NCBI GenBank assembly: GCA_002418835.1
Contig: DIEX01000003.1
Location: 1 to 45,083 of the forward strand
Direction: 5' to 3'
Source: Spirochaetia bacterium UBA5763
GTDB taxonomy: Bacteria; Spirochaetota; UBA4802; UBA5550
DNA length: 45,083 nucleotides
This document shows positions 13,526-21,088 of this stretch, one piece after another. Below the pieces are notes generated by a model, which made no database searches, was not told where the DNA came from, and saw only the letters and a list, made by a program, of their open reading frames with translations. The stretch's first letter is position 1. The number at the start of each line of letters is the position of its first letter. The translations under genes were made by a program, and so were the position numbers.

Positions 13526-13990
13526 TCAGGGGAGTGTGTAGTTTTTAAGGGTCTTAAGTATGGCATCAGCAGTCTTAAGGGAGAGGATCTCCTCCCTCAA
13601 CCTGACGTCGCTCATCATCTTTGCGATATTTGCCAGCGTTTTGATGTGCTGTGTAAGTTTGTCTTTAGGCACAATAAGGAGTATTATAATTTTTACAGGT
13701 TCATTATCTATGGCTTCAAAATTGATCCCTTTGGGGCTCAGTGCCATTATTGTGGTGATTTCGCTCACTTTTGTAGTGGAGCAGTGTGGTATGGCAACAC
13801 CGTTCCCGATACCTGTGCTCATCGATTTTTCTCTCTCAATTAGGGCATTTTTAATTGCCCCGGCGTCTTCCGCTGGAATATCTTTATTCTTCGCGGCAAG
13901 TTCCACCATCTCCTCGATCATATCCCATCTGTTTTTGGCAGCGGGTTTTACGAGTATATTATTTTTCTTTAAACTGTCAAGAAGGCTCAT
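13526..13990 (-). CDS. ptsN: PTS EIIA domain protein, PtsN-like (nitrogen-type)
   Basis: A 154-residue single EIIA domain of the mannitol/fructose class. GIGNGVAIPHCST contains the phosphoryl-accepting histidine (IPH, residue ~69), and the family ending VRLREEILSLKTADAILKTL is present. There are no EIIB, EIIC or sugar genes nearby, so a regulatory role as in PTS-Ntr is more likely than sugar uptake. In many diderms PtsN affects potassium transport, and potassium-type antiporters are found 8-11 kb away, but no direct link is shown. GGTGAC lies before the ATG. It precedes ruvB by five bases. Confidence 0.88.
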   Translation of the reverse strand: MSLLDSLKKNNILVKPAAKNRWDMIEEMVELAAKNKDIPAEDAGAIKNALIEREKSMSTGIGNGVAIPHCSTTKVSEITTIMALSPKGINFEAIDNEPVKIIILLIVPKDKLTQHIKTLANIAKMMSDVRLREEILSLKTADAILKTLKNYTLP

Positions 13991-14233
13991 GTCACCATAT
14001 CTGATGTATGTAGTTTTTCAGGTCAAGACAATAACGGATTCTGAAAATCCTGAATTTTGTAAATAGTATGGATAATTGTTTATTCGTCAAGTCTATATTG
14101 CCGGTTATAAACAGTATTTATGAATTGTAAAATGAATTCAGTGGCATTATAAAAAAGATGAATAAAAATTGATTGACTGATAATAAAATGAGGTTTTAAT
14201 TTTAAGCATATAACAAGCTTAAGAGGAATGAAT

Positions 14234-14566
14234 ATGATCAACCTTGAAGAGAAGGGAAACGGGCTTTTTGTCATTAAAATTGTCATGAAAGAGGTTCACA
14301 CTCTTGATGTGCCTGATCTTAAAGAGAAAATTCAGCATGCCATAGTTGAAAGGGGTATAAAAAAGATGGTACTTGACCTTTCTGAAGTGAAGGTCATAAC
14401 CAGTACAGGTATAGGGATTTTTCTCAATATAAACCAGATTCTGAAATCCCAGCTTAAGCTTGCATGCCCTAACGATGATGTGAAAAAAGTCCTTGAACTT
14501 ACAAAAGTTACTTCAGTAATCAAGCTCTTCGGCGCAGTTGATGATGCAATAGCGAGTTTCGGCTGA
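14234..14566 (+). CDS. STAS-domain anti-anti-sigma factor-like protein
   Basis: A 110-residue single STAS domain of SpoIIAA/RsbV type. MVLDLSEVKVITSTGIGIFL holds the phosphorylation region; the usual D-S-S-G is S-T-G here (S57 or T58). Such proteins bind an anti-sigma kinase and release a sigma factor or regulate partner enzymes when unphosphorylated. No RsbW-type kinase or PP2C phosphatase lies in the window. Two ATGs occur: at 14228 and at 14234; the GAGG at 14223-14226 is at correct distance for the second. The upstream 243 bases show no gene. Confidence 0.9.
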   Translation: MINLEEKGNGLFVIKIVMKEVHTLDVPDLKEKIQHAIVERGIKKMVLDLSEVKVITSTGIGIFLNINQILKSQLKLACPNDDVKKVLELTKVTSVIKLFGAVDDAIASFG

Positions 14567-14596
14567 AATCCGGCTGGAGGTCTTTCCTTCTGTTAA

Positions 14597-15211
14597 TCAG
14601 GAAAGAAAGGGGTTCATCTTCTTCTCGCGTCCCACTGTTGTTTCAGGCCCGTGACCCGAAAGCACTCTTGTAGAATCGGGTAGTATTAAAATTTTAGATC
14701 TTATTGAGTTTATAAGCTCCTCGTAGCTTCCCCCCGGAAGGTCAGTTCTACCTATGGAGTAGTTGAACAGGGTATCCCCCGAAAATAGAACATCATCTAT
14801 GAGAATGGAAACAGAGCCCTTTGAATGGCCCGGTGTATGCATGAGGCCAAGCTTCATCCCTGCAATCTCAATTTCGCCTGAGGAGGGGAGGTTCCTGTCA
14901 GAGCTTATATCTCCGGGATCAGGGACTCCGAACATCCTTGCCTGCATACGCACAGTCTGTATAAGGTCGGTATCCATATCATTAACATAAAAGGGGACAT
15001 GGAACTTTTTTTTAACAGCGTTTACACCATCAATATGGTCAATATGCCCGTGGGTCGCAATTATTGCTTCAAGTTCAAGTTTTTCAGATTCTATCTTTAC
15101 AAGAAAGGGTTTTATCCCTGCACCGGGATCTATTATTACCGCTTTCTTCCCGTTTACAACCAGGTATGAATTCACCATGAAAGGCCCGTTTGCAAGTGTA
15201 AAAATGTCCAT
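14597..15211 (-). CDS. metallo-beta-lactamase-fold hydrolase (glyoxalase II-like)
   Basis: A 204-residue protein with the complete metal-site set: ATHGHIDHIDG (HxHxDH), HTPGHSKGS, SGDTLFNYSIGRTDLPGGSYEEL and SGHGPETTVGREK. The GRTDLPGG segment is typical of the GloB-like/YcbL group of small hydrolases. The substrate is likely a thioester such as a glutathione or other thiol conjugate, but the C-terminal substrate domain of true glyoxalase II is absent. GGAG precedes the ATG. It converges on the STAS gene with 30 bases between stops. Confidence 0.93.
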   Translation of the reverse strand: MDIFTLANGPFMVNSYLVVNGKKAVIIDPGAGIKPFLVKIESEKLELEAIIATHGHIDHIDGVNAVKKKFHVPFYVNDMDTDLIQTVRMQARMFGVPDPGDISSDRNLPSSGEIEIAGMKLGLMHTPGHSKGSVSILIDDVLFSGDTLFNYSIGRTDLPGGSYEELINSIRSKILILPDSTRVLSGHGPETTVGREKKMNPFLS

Positions 15212-15309
15212 AACTTCTCCGGCTTATTTATGTTCTCATCTCCTTACAGGTGCTTCAGGGAGATGTCAATTGTTTTATACTTATAGAACTCTGTATATAG
15301 AAGCAAAAA

Positions 15310-15331
15310 AAAAGCCGTTTACACGGCTTTT
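15310..15331 (-). terminator. rho-independent terminator of the 44-residue gene
   Basis: On the minus strand AAAAGCCGT, GTAA loop, ACGGCTTTT is followed by a run of T residues. It lies 57 bases past the stop of the small gene at 15388 and is oriented for it. Confidence 0.85.
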
Positions 15332-15387
15332 CAGTTTGTTCAATTAAGGAGGTTTTTACGAGCAATAAGTTCAGTTTGTGTTAATAA

Positions 15388-15522
15388 TTATTCTTCTTCA
15401 CAGGGCTCATCTCTTTCATTGTTTCTTGCCATCTCAGGATGAGGCGCTGTCACACATTTATCCAGTGTATGTATTTTTTCTTTCTCTTCTATATTTTGAT
15501 GTTTTTCTGTTAAATTTTTCAT
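15388..15522 (-). CDS. 44-residue acidic protein of unknown function
   Basis: Translation from 15522 gives a hydrophilic protein that begins MKNLTEKHQNIEEKEK, contains CVTAPHPEMARNN and ends DEPCEEE. Two cysteines (residues 23 and 41) and one histidine-proline pair suggest metal or disulfide chemistry, but this is inference. It has GAGGGG at the correct spacing, its own sigma-70-type promoter (15551-15579) and its own terminator (15310-15331), so it is a complete single-gene unit between the hydrolase and the DUF523 gene. I recognise no family. A plus-strand frame (15378-15575) over the same bases has no ribosome site and is rejected. Confidence 0.7.
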   Translation of the reverse strand: MKNLTEKHQNIEEKEKIHTLDKCVTAPHPEMARNNERDEPCEEE

Positions 15523-15550
15523 ATTGTTACCCCTCATTAAGTATATGTTT

Positions 15551-15579
15551 AATATATATTAATTTTATAAAATAGTCAA
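15551..15579 (-). promoter_or_regulatory. sigma-70-type promoter of the 44-residue gene
   Basis: On the minus strand TTGACT (15574-15579), a 17-base spacer and TATATT (15551-15556), ending 28 bases before the start codon of the small gene. Strong agreement with consensus in an AT-rich region. Confidence 0.65.
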
Positions 15580-15740
15580 ATACTAAATGAATTTTTTTGT
15601 TTTTTCTATAATTTTTATAGAGTTTAAAATCGCAGAAGCCTCTGCGAGGGGCTCCCAGGGGGCGATGTCCGAGCTGAGACGATGTTTTAATTTTTGTGGC
15701 CTTAACCTCATTTAAAGGAAAAGAGAGATATGTTGATAAA

Positions 15741-16691
15741 TCAGGCGTGATTTCGGAGTTTCAGCTCCATTGGGTGGGGGTGTAGATAGTATTGCTCTTT
15801 CAGGTATTTTTCGTCATATTTTCTGACGTAGTGATTCATAAGTGTTACAGGTACGATTAGCGGGATTAATTCCTTTTTATAGTTATCTATAAGTTCAAGA
15901 GATTCAGCTTTATCTTCTGAGGTGAGATTTTTTTTGAAATAGCCCAGTATATGCTGAAGCACGTTGCAGTTTTTACTGACTGTTGCAGGCTTTTTCATAC
16001 CTTCCATGAATGTATTGAAGTAGGTACTGCTTACTCCCTGAAGGTTTGCTTTTGTTGCTGATGCCGCAATCTTTCCGCAATCCCTGTAATGCACATTTGA
16101 ATGCGCCATGAGGAGGAGTTTATGAGCGGCATGGAACTGCAGAAGCCCGTGAACTGTATGACCTGTTTCGGTCATCTCCTGCCATCTTCTGTAAGCGAAT
16201 ACTCTTTCTATAAAATTTTCACGCAGGAGGGGATCGTGGAGCCTCCCTTCATCCTCCACAGGGATAAGGGGGAATCTCTCCATGTACATGGCAGCGAATA
16301 TTCCGCGACCGTTTTTCTGCGGTGTGCCGCCCTTTTCAGGATAGATCTTTATCCTCTCCATTCCGCTTGAGGGTGATTTTGCCTTGAAGATGAATCCGCA
16401 GAGTTTTTTATCAGCAAGAAAGCCGAGTATCTCCTCCCCCCATTTTTTCATCTGATCAGTATAATCTATTCCTGATTTAATTGTCACAAGCCTCGGGTTT
16501 TCTACAGAACCCACAAGCCTCATTGCTTCCCGTGGTATGGAGAGCCCGCACTGTACTTCAGGGCATACCGGTGTGTATTCGAAGAATTCACCCAGGGTTC
16601 CGGAGAGGTACGGTTCGTGTTTATGCTGCCCGTCGTACCTGACTTTATTTCCCAGAAGGCAGGAGCTTATTCCGATTGGTATTTTGTTCAT
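15741..16691 (-). CDS. DUF523 + DUF1722 (YbgA-type) protein
   Basis: A 316-residue two-domain protein. Residues ~3-145 form DUF523 (PIGISSCLLGNKVRYDG, with CPEVQCGLSIPRE and KSPSSG). Residues ~190-305 form DUF1722/YbgA (LLQFHAAHKLLLMAHS, then HPMELKLRNHA at the end). Conserved cysteines in CLLG and CPE suggest a metal or thiol role. The fused form is common and often near photolyase genes; none is seen here. The start has a strong GGAGG, which lies within the end of the upstream GGDEF-EAL gene, one base from its stop, so expression is coupled. Confidence 0.93.
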   Translation of the reverse strand: MNKIPIGISSCLLGNKVRYDGQHKHEPYLSGTLGEFFEYTPVCPEVQCGLSIPREAMRLVGSVENPRLVTIKSGIDYTDQMKKWGEEILGFLADKKLCGFIFKAKSPSSGMERIKIYPEKGGTPQKNGRGIFAAMYMERFPLIPVEDEGRLHDPLLRENFIERVFAYRRWQEMTETGHTVHGLLQFHAAHKLLLMAHSNVHYRDCGKIAASATKANLQGVSSTYFNTFMEGMKKPATVSKNCNVLQHILGYFKKNLTSEDKAESLELIDNYKKELIPLIVPVTLMNHYVRKYDEKYLKEQYYLHPHPMELKLRNHA

Positions 16692-16692
16692 G

Positions 16693-18480
16693 TTATTCCT
16701 CCATTCCGGGAGTGCAGTATCCTCTTTTCAGCAGCTCTTCAAATTCTCCGGCAGAGACAGGTTTGCTGAAGTAGTAACCCTGGTATTCATCGCAATTATG
16801 CTGAACAAGAAAATCAAACTGATCTTTGTTTTCAATACCCTCACTTACAACTGAAAATTCCAGATTATGTGCAAGATCAATTATTGAACGAGTAATGGTT
16901 ATAGATTTTGTATCAAAGGGGAGTGAATCAACAAATTTTTTATCGATCTTGAGAGCGGAGATCGGAAGTTCCTTCAGTTTGCTTAAAGATGAATAACCTG
17001 TTCCGAAATCATCTATGGTTATAGATATCCCCATGTTATGAAGTTCGTTAAGCTTGCTTATGTTTTCCCCTTCGTTTTCAAGAATCCCGGATTCAGTAAT
17101 TTCAAGGTCAAGATATTGAGGTTCAAGTGAAGTCTGCTTTAATATTTCTTTAATCATAATTACAAGGTTTTTCTGACGGAACTGGTATACTGAAAGATTA
17201 ACTGAAATACGTAAGGGTTTATATCCTGCATCGATCCACTTTTTATTCTGGATACAGGACTGGAGCAGTATATTGTTTCCAATATCCACAATCCTGCCGT
17301 TTTTTTCTGCGATTGGTATAAAATCCATAGGTGCAACATAGTTTTTTCTTCTATGACAATACCATCGTATCAGGGATTCCATTCCAACAATTTGACCATC
17401 CCTGTCGACCTTAGGCTGGAAGTATGCGATAAATTCATCCTGTTTTATCGCTTCTATCATGTCTTTTTCAAGTATGGATCTTCTCATCATTTCATCATGC
17501 ATTATTCTGTCAAAAAACTGGTATGAGTTTCTTCCACGATCTTTGGCATTGAACATTGCCTCTTCGGCGTTTTTTATAAGTGCAGCCTCATCATGGCTGT
17601 CATCGGGGTAAAGGCTTATACCTATGCTGACCGAGCCGCGAATGGATTCACTCTCCACTTCAAAGGGGTCATTGAATGCTGAAAATATTTTACGCAGAAT
17701 AAAAGGTACATCATCGCTGCTTGCGATATCAGTAAACAGAATCATGAATTTGTCTCCGTCAAAGCGGGCCACAATATCATCGGTTCTGATTGCGTTCTGC
17801 AGCCTGTTCGCTGACTGCTGAAGCAGAGCGTCTCCTATATGGGTTCCATAGATGTCATTAATTTTTTTGAAGCCGTCAAGCCCTATGCATGTGATTGCGA
17901 GACGGCTCCCCCTGGCACGTCTTTTTGCTCCTTTCATCAGCTCCACTTCAAGCCGGGTCAGGAACATCTCCTTGTTAAAAAGATTCGTAAGAGAATCATG
18001 AAGTGCCTGGTGAATAGCATGTTCAACAAGCGCTTTGTGCCTCCGTTCGGTTTCAAGCATTTTTTTATGAACTGAAGAGATGCTGCTTATATCGATAATT
18101 ATCAATCTTGCAATTCCTTCTTTCGATTCAATAATCACATAGAAGGGGAGCTCTGTACCGTTTTTTGTCAGAAAAATAAACTCATCTTTTACAGGCTGGG
18201 TTCCGGTAAAGGCTGATTTCAGGGCGGAGTTCAGTTTATCATTTTCTTTTTTGCATATTAATGAAAATATTGAGGGATATGTTTCAATGGAGTTCAAATT
18301 CAGGAACTGCCTGGTTCTTGAACTTGCAAAAATAATCCCGCCGGACTGGTCACATTCTAAAACCATAACAGGGAAAGATTCAGCGAAAGCCTTTGTATCA
18401 GGGTTGTAAGTATCCATTGAAATATTGTTTTTTTCTGTCTCCACGAATACCTCTTTAATACGGTTAGTGTTTAAATTCAT
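16693..18480 (-). CDS. PAS-GGDEF-EAL protein, likely c-di-GMP phosphodiesterase with inactive cyclase domain
   Basis: A ~595-residue cytoplasmic protein. A PAS-like domain lies at about residues 28-135 (FPVMVLECDQSGGIIFAS). The GGDEF domain (about 155-320) has DGDKF instead of GGDEF, so the catalytic Glu is Lys and cyclase activity is unlikely, while the inhibitory-site RTDD just before it is kept. The EAL domain (about 335-585) looks intact: ESLIRW, NLSVYQF, LEITESG, IDDFGTGYSS, LKIDKKF, SEGIE. The product probably degrades c-di-GMP, with GGDEF as a regulatory nucleotide sensor. The start is uncertain: ATG at 18480 has AAAGG directly next to it, a GTG downstream has GAGG, and the frame reaches 18564. 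Confidence 0.92.
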   Translation of the reverse strand: MNLNTNRIKEVFVETEKNNISMDTYNPDTKAFAESFPVMVLECDQSGGIIFASSRTRQFLNLNSIETYPSIFSLICKKENDKLNSALKSAFTGTQPVKDEFIFLTKNGTELPFYVIIESKEGIARLIIIDISSISSVHKKMLETERRHKALVEHAIHQALHDSLTNLFNKEMFLTRLEVELMKGAKRRARGSRLAITCIGLDGFKKINDIYGTHIGDALLQQSANRLQNAIRTDDIVARFDGDKFMILFTDIASSDDVPFILRKIFSAFNDPFEVESESIRGSVSIGISLYPDDSHDEAALIKNAEEAMFNAKDRGRNSYQFFDRIMHDEMMRRSILEKDMIEAIKQDEFIAYFQPKVDRDGQIVGMESLIRWYCHRRKNYVAPMDFIPIAEKNGRIVDIGNNILLQSCIQNKKWIDAGYKPLRISVNLSVYQFRQKNLVIMIKEILKQTSLEPQYLDLEITESGILENEGENISKLNELHNMGISITIDDFGTGYSSLSKLKELPISALKIDKKFVDSLPFDTKSITITRSIIDLAHNLEFSVVSEGIENKDQFDFLVQHNCDEYQGYYFSKPVSAGEFEELLKRGYCTPGMEE

Positions 18481-18564
18481 CCTTTGCAGGTGATTTTTTT
18501 CAGTAATAATTCCAAAACGTAGTTTTAAGTTAAAAAAAATTATTTCATCTGCCGAAGGCCGCAT

Positions 18565-18849
18565 GAATAATAGGGCTTCTTTTTACTTTAAAAAGTTAAA
18601 GAATAAGTACTTGAATTTTTACAGAATTTCAATAGCATTAAAAAATAATATTATAGTTTGTATGCTATGTCAAATATTTAAAATATGGAGATCTATCATC
18701 AGGAAATTCAGGAAATGGCCGTAAGAATCTGTAATATGGTTTAAGCTGCTCCGGTTTAACATATTCATTTGATTCATACACGCGAACTGATTATTGAATG
18801 AACAGTATGGGATTGCAGTTTTAAAAACTGAATCCCGTTATATGCCAGT
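18565..18849. other. AT-rich intergenic stretch without recognised gene
   Basis: Nothing recognisable was found between the GGDEF-EAL gene and the M28 peptidase. A plus-strand frame that begins at 18794 runs opposite to the peptidase coding region and is a shadow. The divergent upstream region of the GGDEF-EAL gene probably carries its promoter. Confidence 0.4.
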
Positions 18850-20070
18850 TTATATACTGCTTGATTTCTTTATAATTTCAGTAAGAATCTCAGCAGTTTT
18901 GACAGTTTTGTTAATATCAACAATCTCCGGCCTGTCTTTTTCAGTGTGGGTTATATCCTGGATCTCCATGTTGTCAGTAAACCACATTGAAGATACAGCT
19001 ATTGCGGGTACTCCATACTGAATAAAAATGCTGTGGTCCCCCTGGGGCCACTGCGGCCCCTCTGAGACGCCGGCATGTTTATTAATCTCATCAATTACAA
19101 TTTTACGGAAAGATTCCGGTATTCCGTAGAAAGAAAAAGCAGTATCTCCTTCATAATAGCCTGCACCATCTATATTGATATTGAGAAGGATGTCGCCGAA
19201 TCTCCCTTCATTTTTTCTGATGAAATCCATCTGCCCCGGGACACCGTAGTAGTCTTCTCCGTTAAAAGGGGTGAGTTCGATCCTGTATTCTCCGGCATAG
19301 TCTGAAAGGAGTTCAGAAAGCAGAAGCAGTATTATAACACCTGTTGCATTATCAATTGCGCCGGGGGTTCCTTTTTTTGCATCTATATGTGCCGAGATTA
19401 TTATCCTGTTTAATCCGGCATCACCTTTTGATGCTGTTAAATTGTAAGCTTTTGAATCGACTCTAACAGCAGTTGATTGAAGCTTGATAGTTTCACCTCT
19501 GAATTTTAAAAGCTGATCACCCTCAATGTCTGTCATATAAATTGAAGGTATATTGAAATCGCCGTCTTCTATAAGGGGGAAAGGATATGCTCCGCCTGCA
19601 AGAGAGGAATTTCTACCTGTGGCGCAGATTATTGCAGCGGGATTCTTTTTCTCAAGAAGCGCAATAACCCGCCTGTGGCTTTCGGGATTATAAAAAACAA
19701 AATTTTTCGGCATAAGTTGTTCCTTTGCAATATCTCCATAAAGAAGAAGTGCTTTTGATTCAATGTCTGCAGCTTCAAGTTCATCAATATCAGAAGCAGA
19801 CACAAGAACCGCTTCTACGCTGCACCCTTTAGAATATGGCGAAGCCTGTGCTGTAAAGTTTTTGCCATTGACGGTTAAACTGACTGAACCGGGGAGCCAG
19901 TCCATTACATCAAGGCGATCCTTTTCTATACTCCAACCTGATTGCGATACAATCTTTTCAAAGAACTCAGTTGCCTTTATATTCCCGGAGCTCCCCACTG
20001 AGCGGTTTCCGGTTTCATTACAGAGAGTATTCAGGTAGCGTGAAGCTTTGAGTGTAAGAGTTTTATTCAT
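18850..20070 (-). CDS. M28-family zinc metallopeptidase
   Basis: A 406-residue protein with a complete di-zinc aminopeptidase site: H228 (SAHIDAKKG), D240 (AIDNATG), E272-D273 (FNGEDYYG), D301 (NIDGAGY) and H346 (GDHSIF). An inserted PA-like region occurs before this (about 85-200). There is no signal peptide, so it probably acts on peptides in the cytoplasm, although PA-containing members are often exported. The start at 20070 has AGGAGA; the frame to 20139 overlaps the end of the AraC gene and lacks such a site. It follows the AraC regulator by 44 bases on the same strand, so it is likely its target or partner. Confidence 0.9.
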   Translation of the reverse strand: MNKTLTLKASRYLNTLCNETGNRSVGSSGNIKATEFFEKIVSQSGWSIEKDRLDVMDWLPGSVSLTVNGKNFTAQASPYSKGCSVEAVLVSASDIDELEAADIESKALLLYGDIAKEQLMPKNFVFYNPESHRRVIALLEKKNPAAIICATGRNSSLAGGAYPFPLIEDGDFNIPSIYMTDIEGDQLLKFRGETIKLQSTAVRVDSKAYNLTASKGDAGLNRIIISAHIDAKKGTPGAIDNATGVIILLLLSELLSDYAGEYRIELTPFNGEDYYGVPGQMDFIRKNEGRFGDILLNINIDGAGYYEGDTAFSFYGIPESFRKIVIDEINKHAGVSEGPQWPQGDHSIFIQYGVPAIAVSSMWFTDNMEIQDITHTEKDRPEIVDINKTVKTAEILTEIIKKSSSI

Positions 20071-20114
20071 TCTTTTCTCCTTATTTTCTGGAGAATTATT
20101 CAGATGTAACCGGT

Positions 20115-20918
20115 TTAATTGATTGTATAAAAACGACAAACCGGCATATTGCAGTCAAGAGTGCTGAACTGCGAAGGTGTAATCCCTGTGAAATGTTTAA
20201 ATGCCCTTATGAAATGCGGCTGGTCGTAATAACCTGCCTCATAGCAGATATCAGTGAGAGATTTACCGCTCTGTAAAAGTGAGATGCAGTTTTCGAATTT
20301 TACTATTTCAGCAAACTGTTTCGGTGATAGCCCCACCCCCTCTTTGAAGATCCTCTGAAGGCTCCTTTCTGATAAACTGAACTTCTCCAGAGATTTATAC
20401 GGGAGGCTCATCCCGGTAGTATATCTGATTTCATTAATGCACGATTTTATAAAGTAACTATGATGCAGTGATTTAACTCTGACATGCCTGAGCAGGAAAG
20501 ATTCGATAATCTTTATTTTTGAAATATCATCGGGAGAGTCTGCAAAGAGCCATGAGTAATTTTTCCAGCTTTTGTAAATATCAGTGAAACTGATAATTCT
20601 GCCGGTTATTTCATGAAGAGGTATATTCAGGAGAGCTGATGCTGTTTCGGTTTTCAGAACTGCCGCGATCATCCCGCAGTTTTCCGGCGCAGTGACGTTG
20701 CTGTAGGATAATTTCTGCCCGCAGAGAGAAAACTCAGGCTGACTAATTTCATCACCAGATGAGTTTCGATCAAGAAAGGGCTCCCTGTAGTGGAATATCA
20801 GCTGAATCTGACCCGTGGGGTAAACAAGCTCAGTATGCGGAGATGAAAGAGTGTCAATAGACCAGAAGCTGCTTATATAATCCGCAAGAGCAGGTGATGG
20901 AGTATAGACCTTTACCAT
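20115..20918 (-). CDS. AraC-family transcriptional regulator
   Basis: A 267-residue protein. The C-terminal ~100 residues form the double helix-turn-helix of AraC/XylS proteins (SERSLQRIFKEGVGLSPKQF and DICYEAGYYDQPHFIRAFKHFTGITPSQF). The N-terminal ~150 residues match the DUF6597-type ligand domain often seen in these regulators (PALADYISSFWSID, TELVYPTGQIQLIFHY). It lies just ahead of the M28 peptidase gene in the same direction. The effector molecule cannot be read from the sequence. The ribosome site is weak, and no clear operator is visible in the 92 bases upstream. Confidence 0.93.
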   Translation of the reverse strand: MVKVYTPSPALADYISSFWSIDTLSSPHTELVYPTGQIQLIFHYREPFLDRNSSGDEISQPEFSLCGQKLSYSNVTAPENCGMIAAVLKTETASALLNIPLHEITGRIISFTDIYKSWKNYSWLFADSPDDISKIKIIESFLLRHVRVKSLHHSYFIKSCINEIRYTTGMSLPYKSLEKFSLSERSLQRIFKEGVGLSPKQFAEIVKFENCISLLQSGKSLTDICYEAGYYDQPHFIRAFKHFTGITPSQFSTLDCNMPVCRFYTIN

Positions 20919-21034
20919 AGCTCAATTGAATCAGGAACTTATTTTCAGTCAAGAAATTAACTCTATTTTCTGAAACTTGAGGACGGGGAACTGGATTACT
21001 ATGCTATTAATTGATAAACGCACAAACACTCTTC

Positions 21035-21063
21035 TTGACAAAAAAAGAATACCAGTCATATTT
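21035..21063 (+). promoter_or_regulatory. promoter candidate of the KefB-type antiporter
   Basis: TTGACA (21035-21040), a 17-base spacer and ATATTT (21058-21063). The -35 box is perfect, the -10 box weak. Its position inside the extended frame that begins at 21011 supports translation starting at 21089. Confidence 0.5.
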
Positions 21064-21088
21064 TTTTCAAGAGATTGTTGAGGTGAGC

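Noticed and set aside
13560..14066. 168-codon plus-strand frame with hydrophobic sequence
   Set aside because: It is antisense to the PtsN-like gene and only appears membrane-like because of the complementary codons.
15378..15575. 65-codon plus-strand frame
   Set aside because: No ribosome site; the minus strand has a complete gene with promoter and terminator over the same bases.
20919..21088. Potassium-related riboswitch (ydaO/c-di-AMP type) before the KefB-like gene
   Set aside because: The leader is too short and has none of the conserved GC-rich stems; an ordinary promoter fits better.
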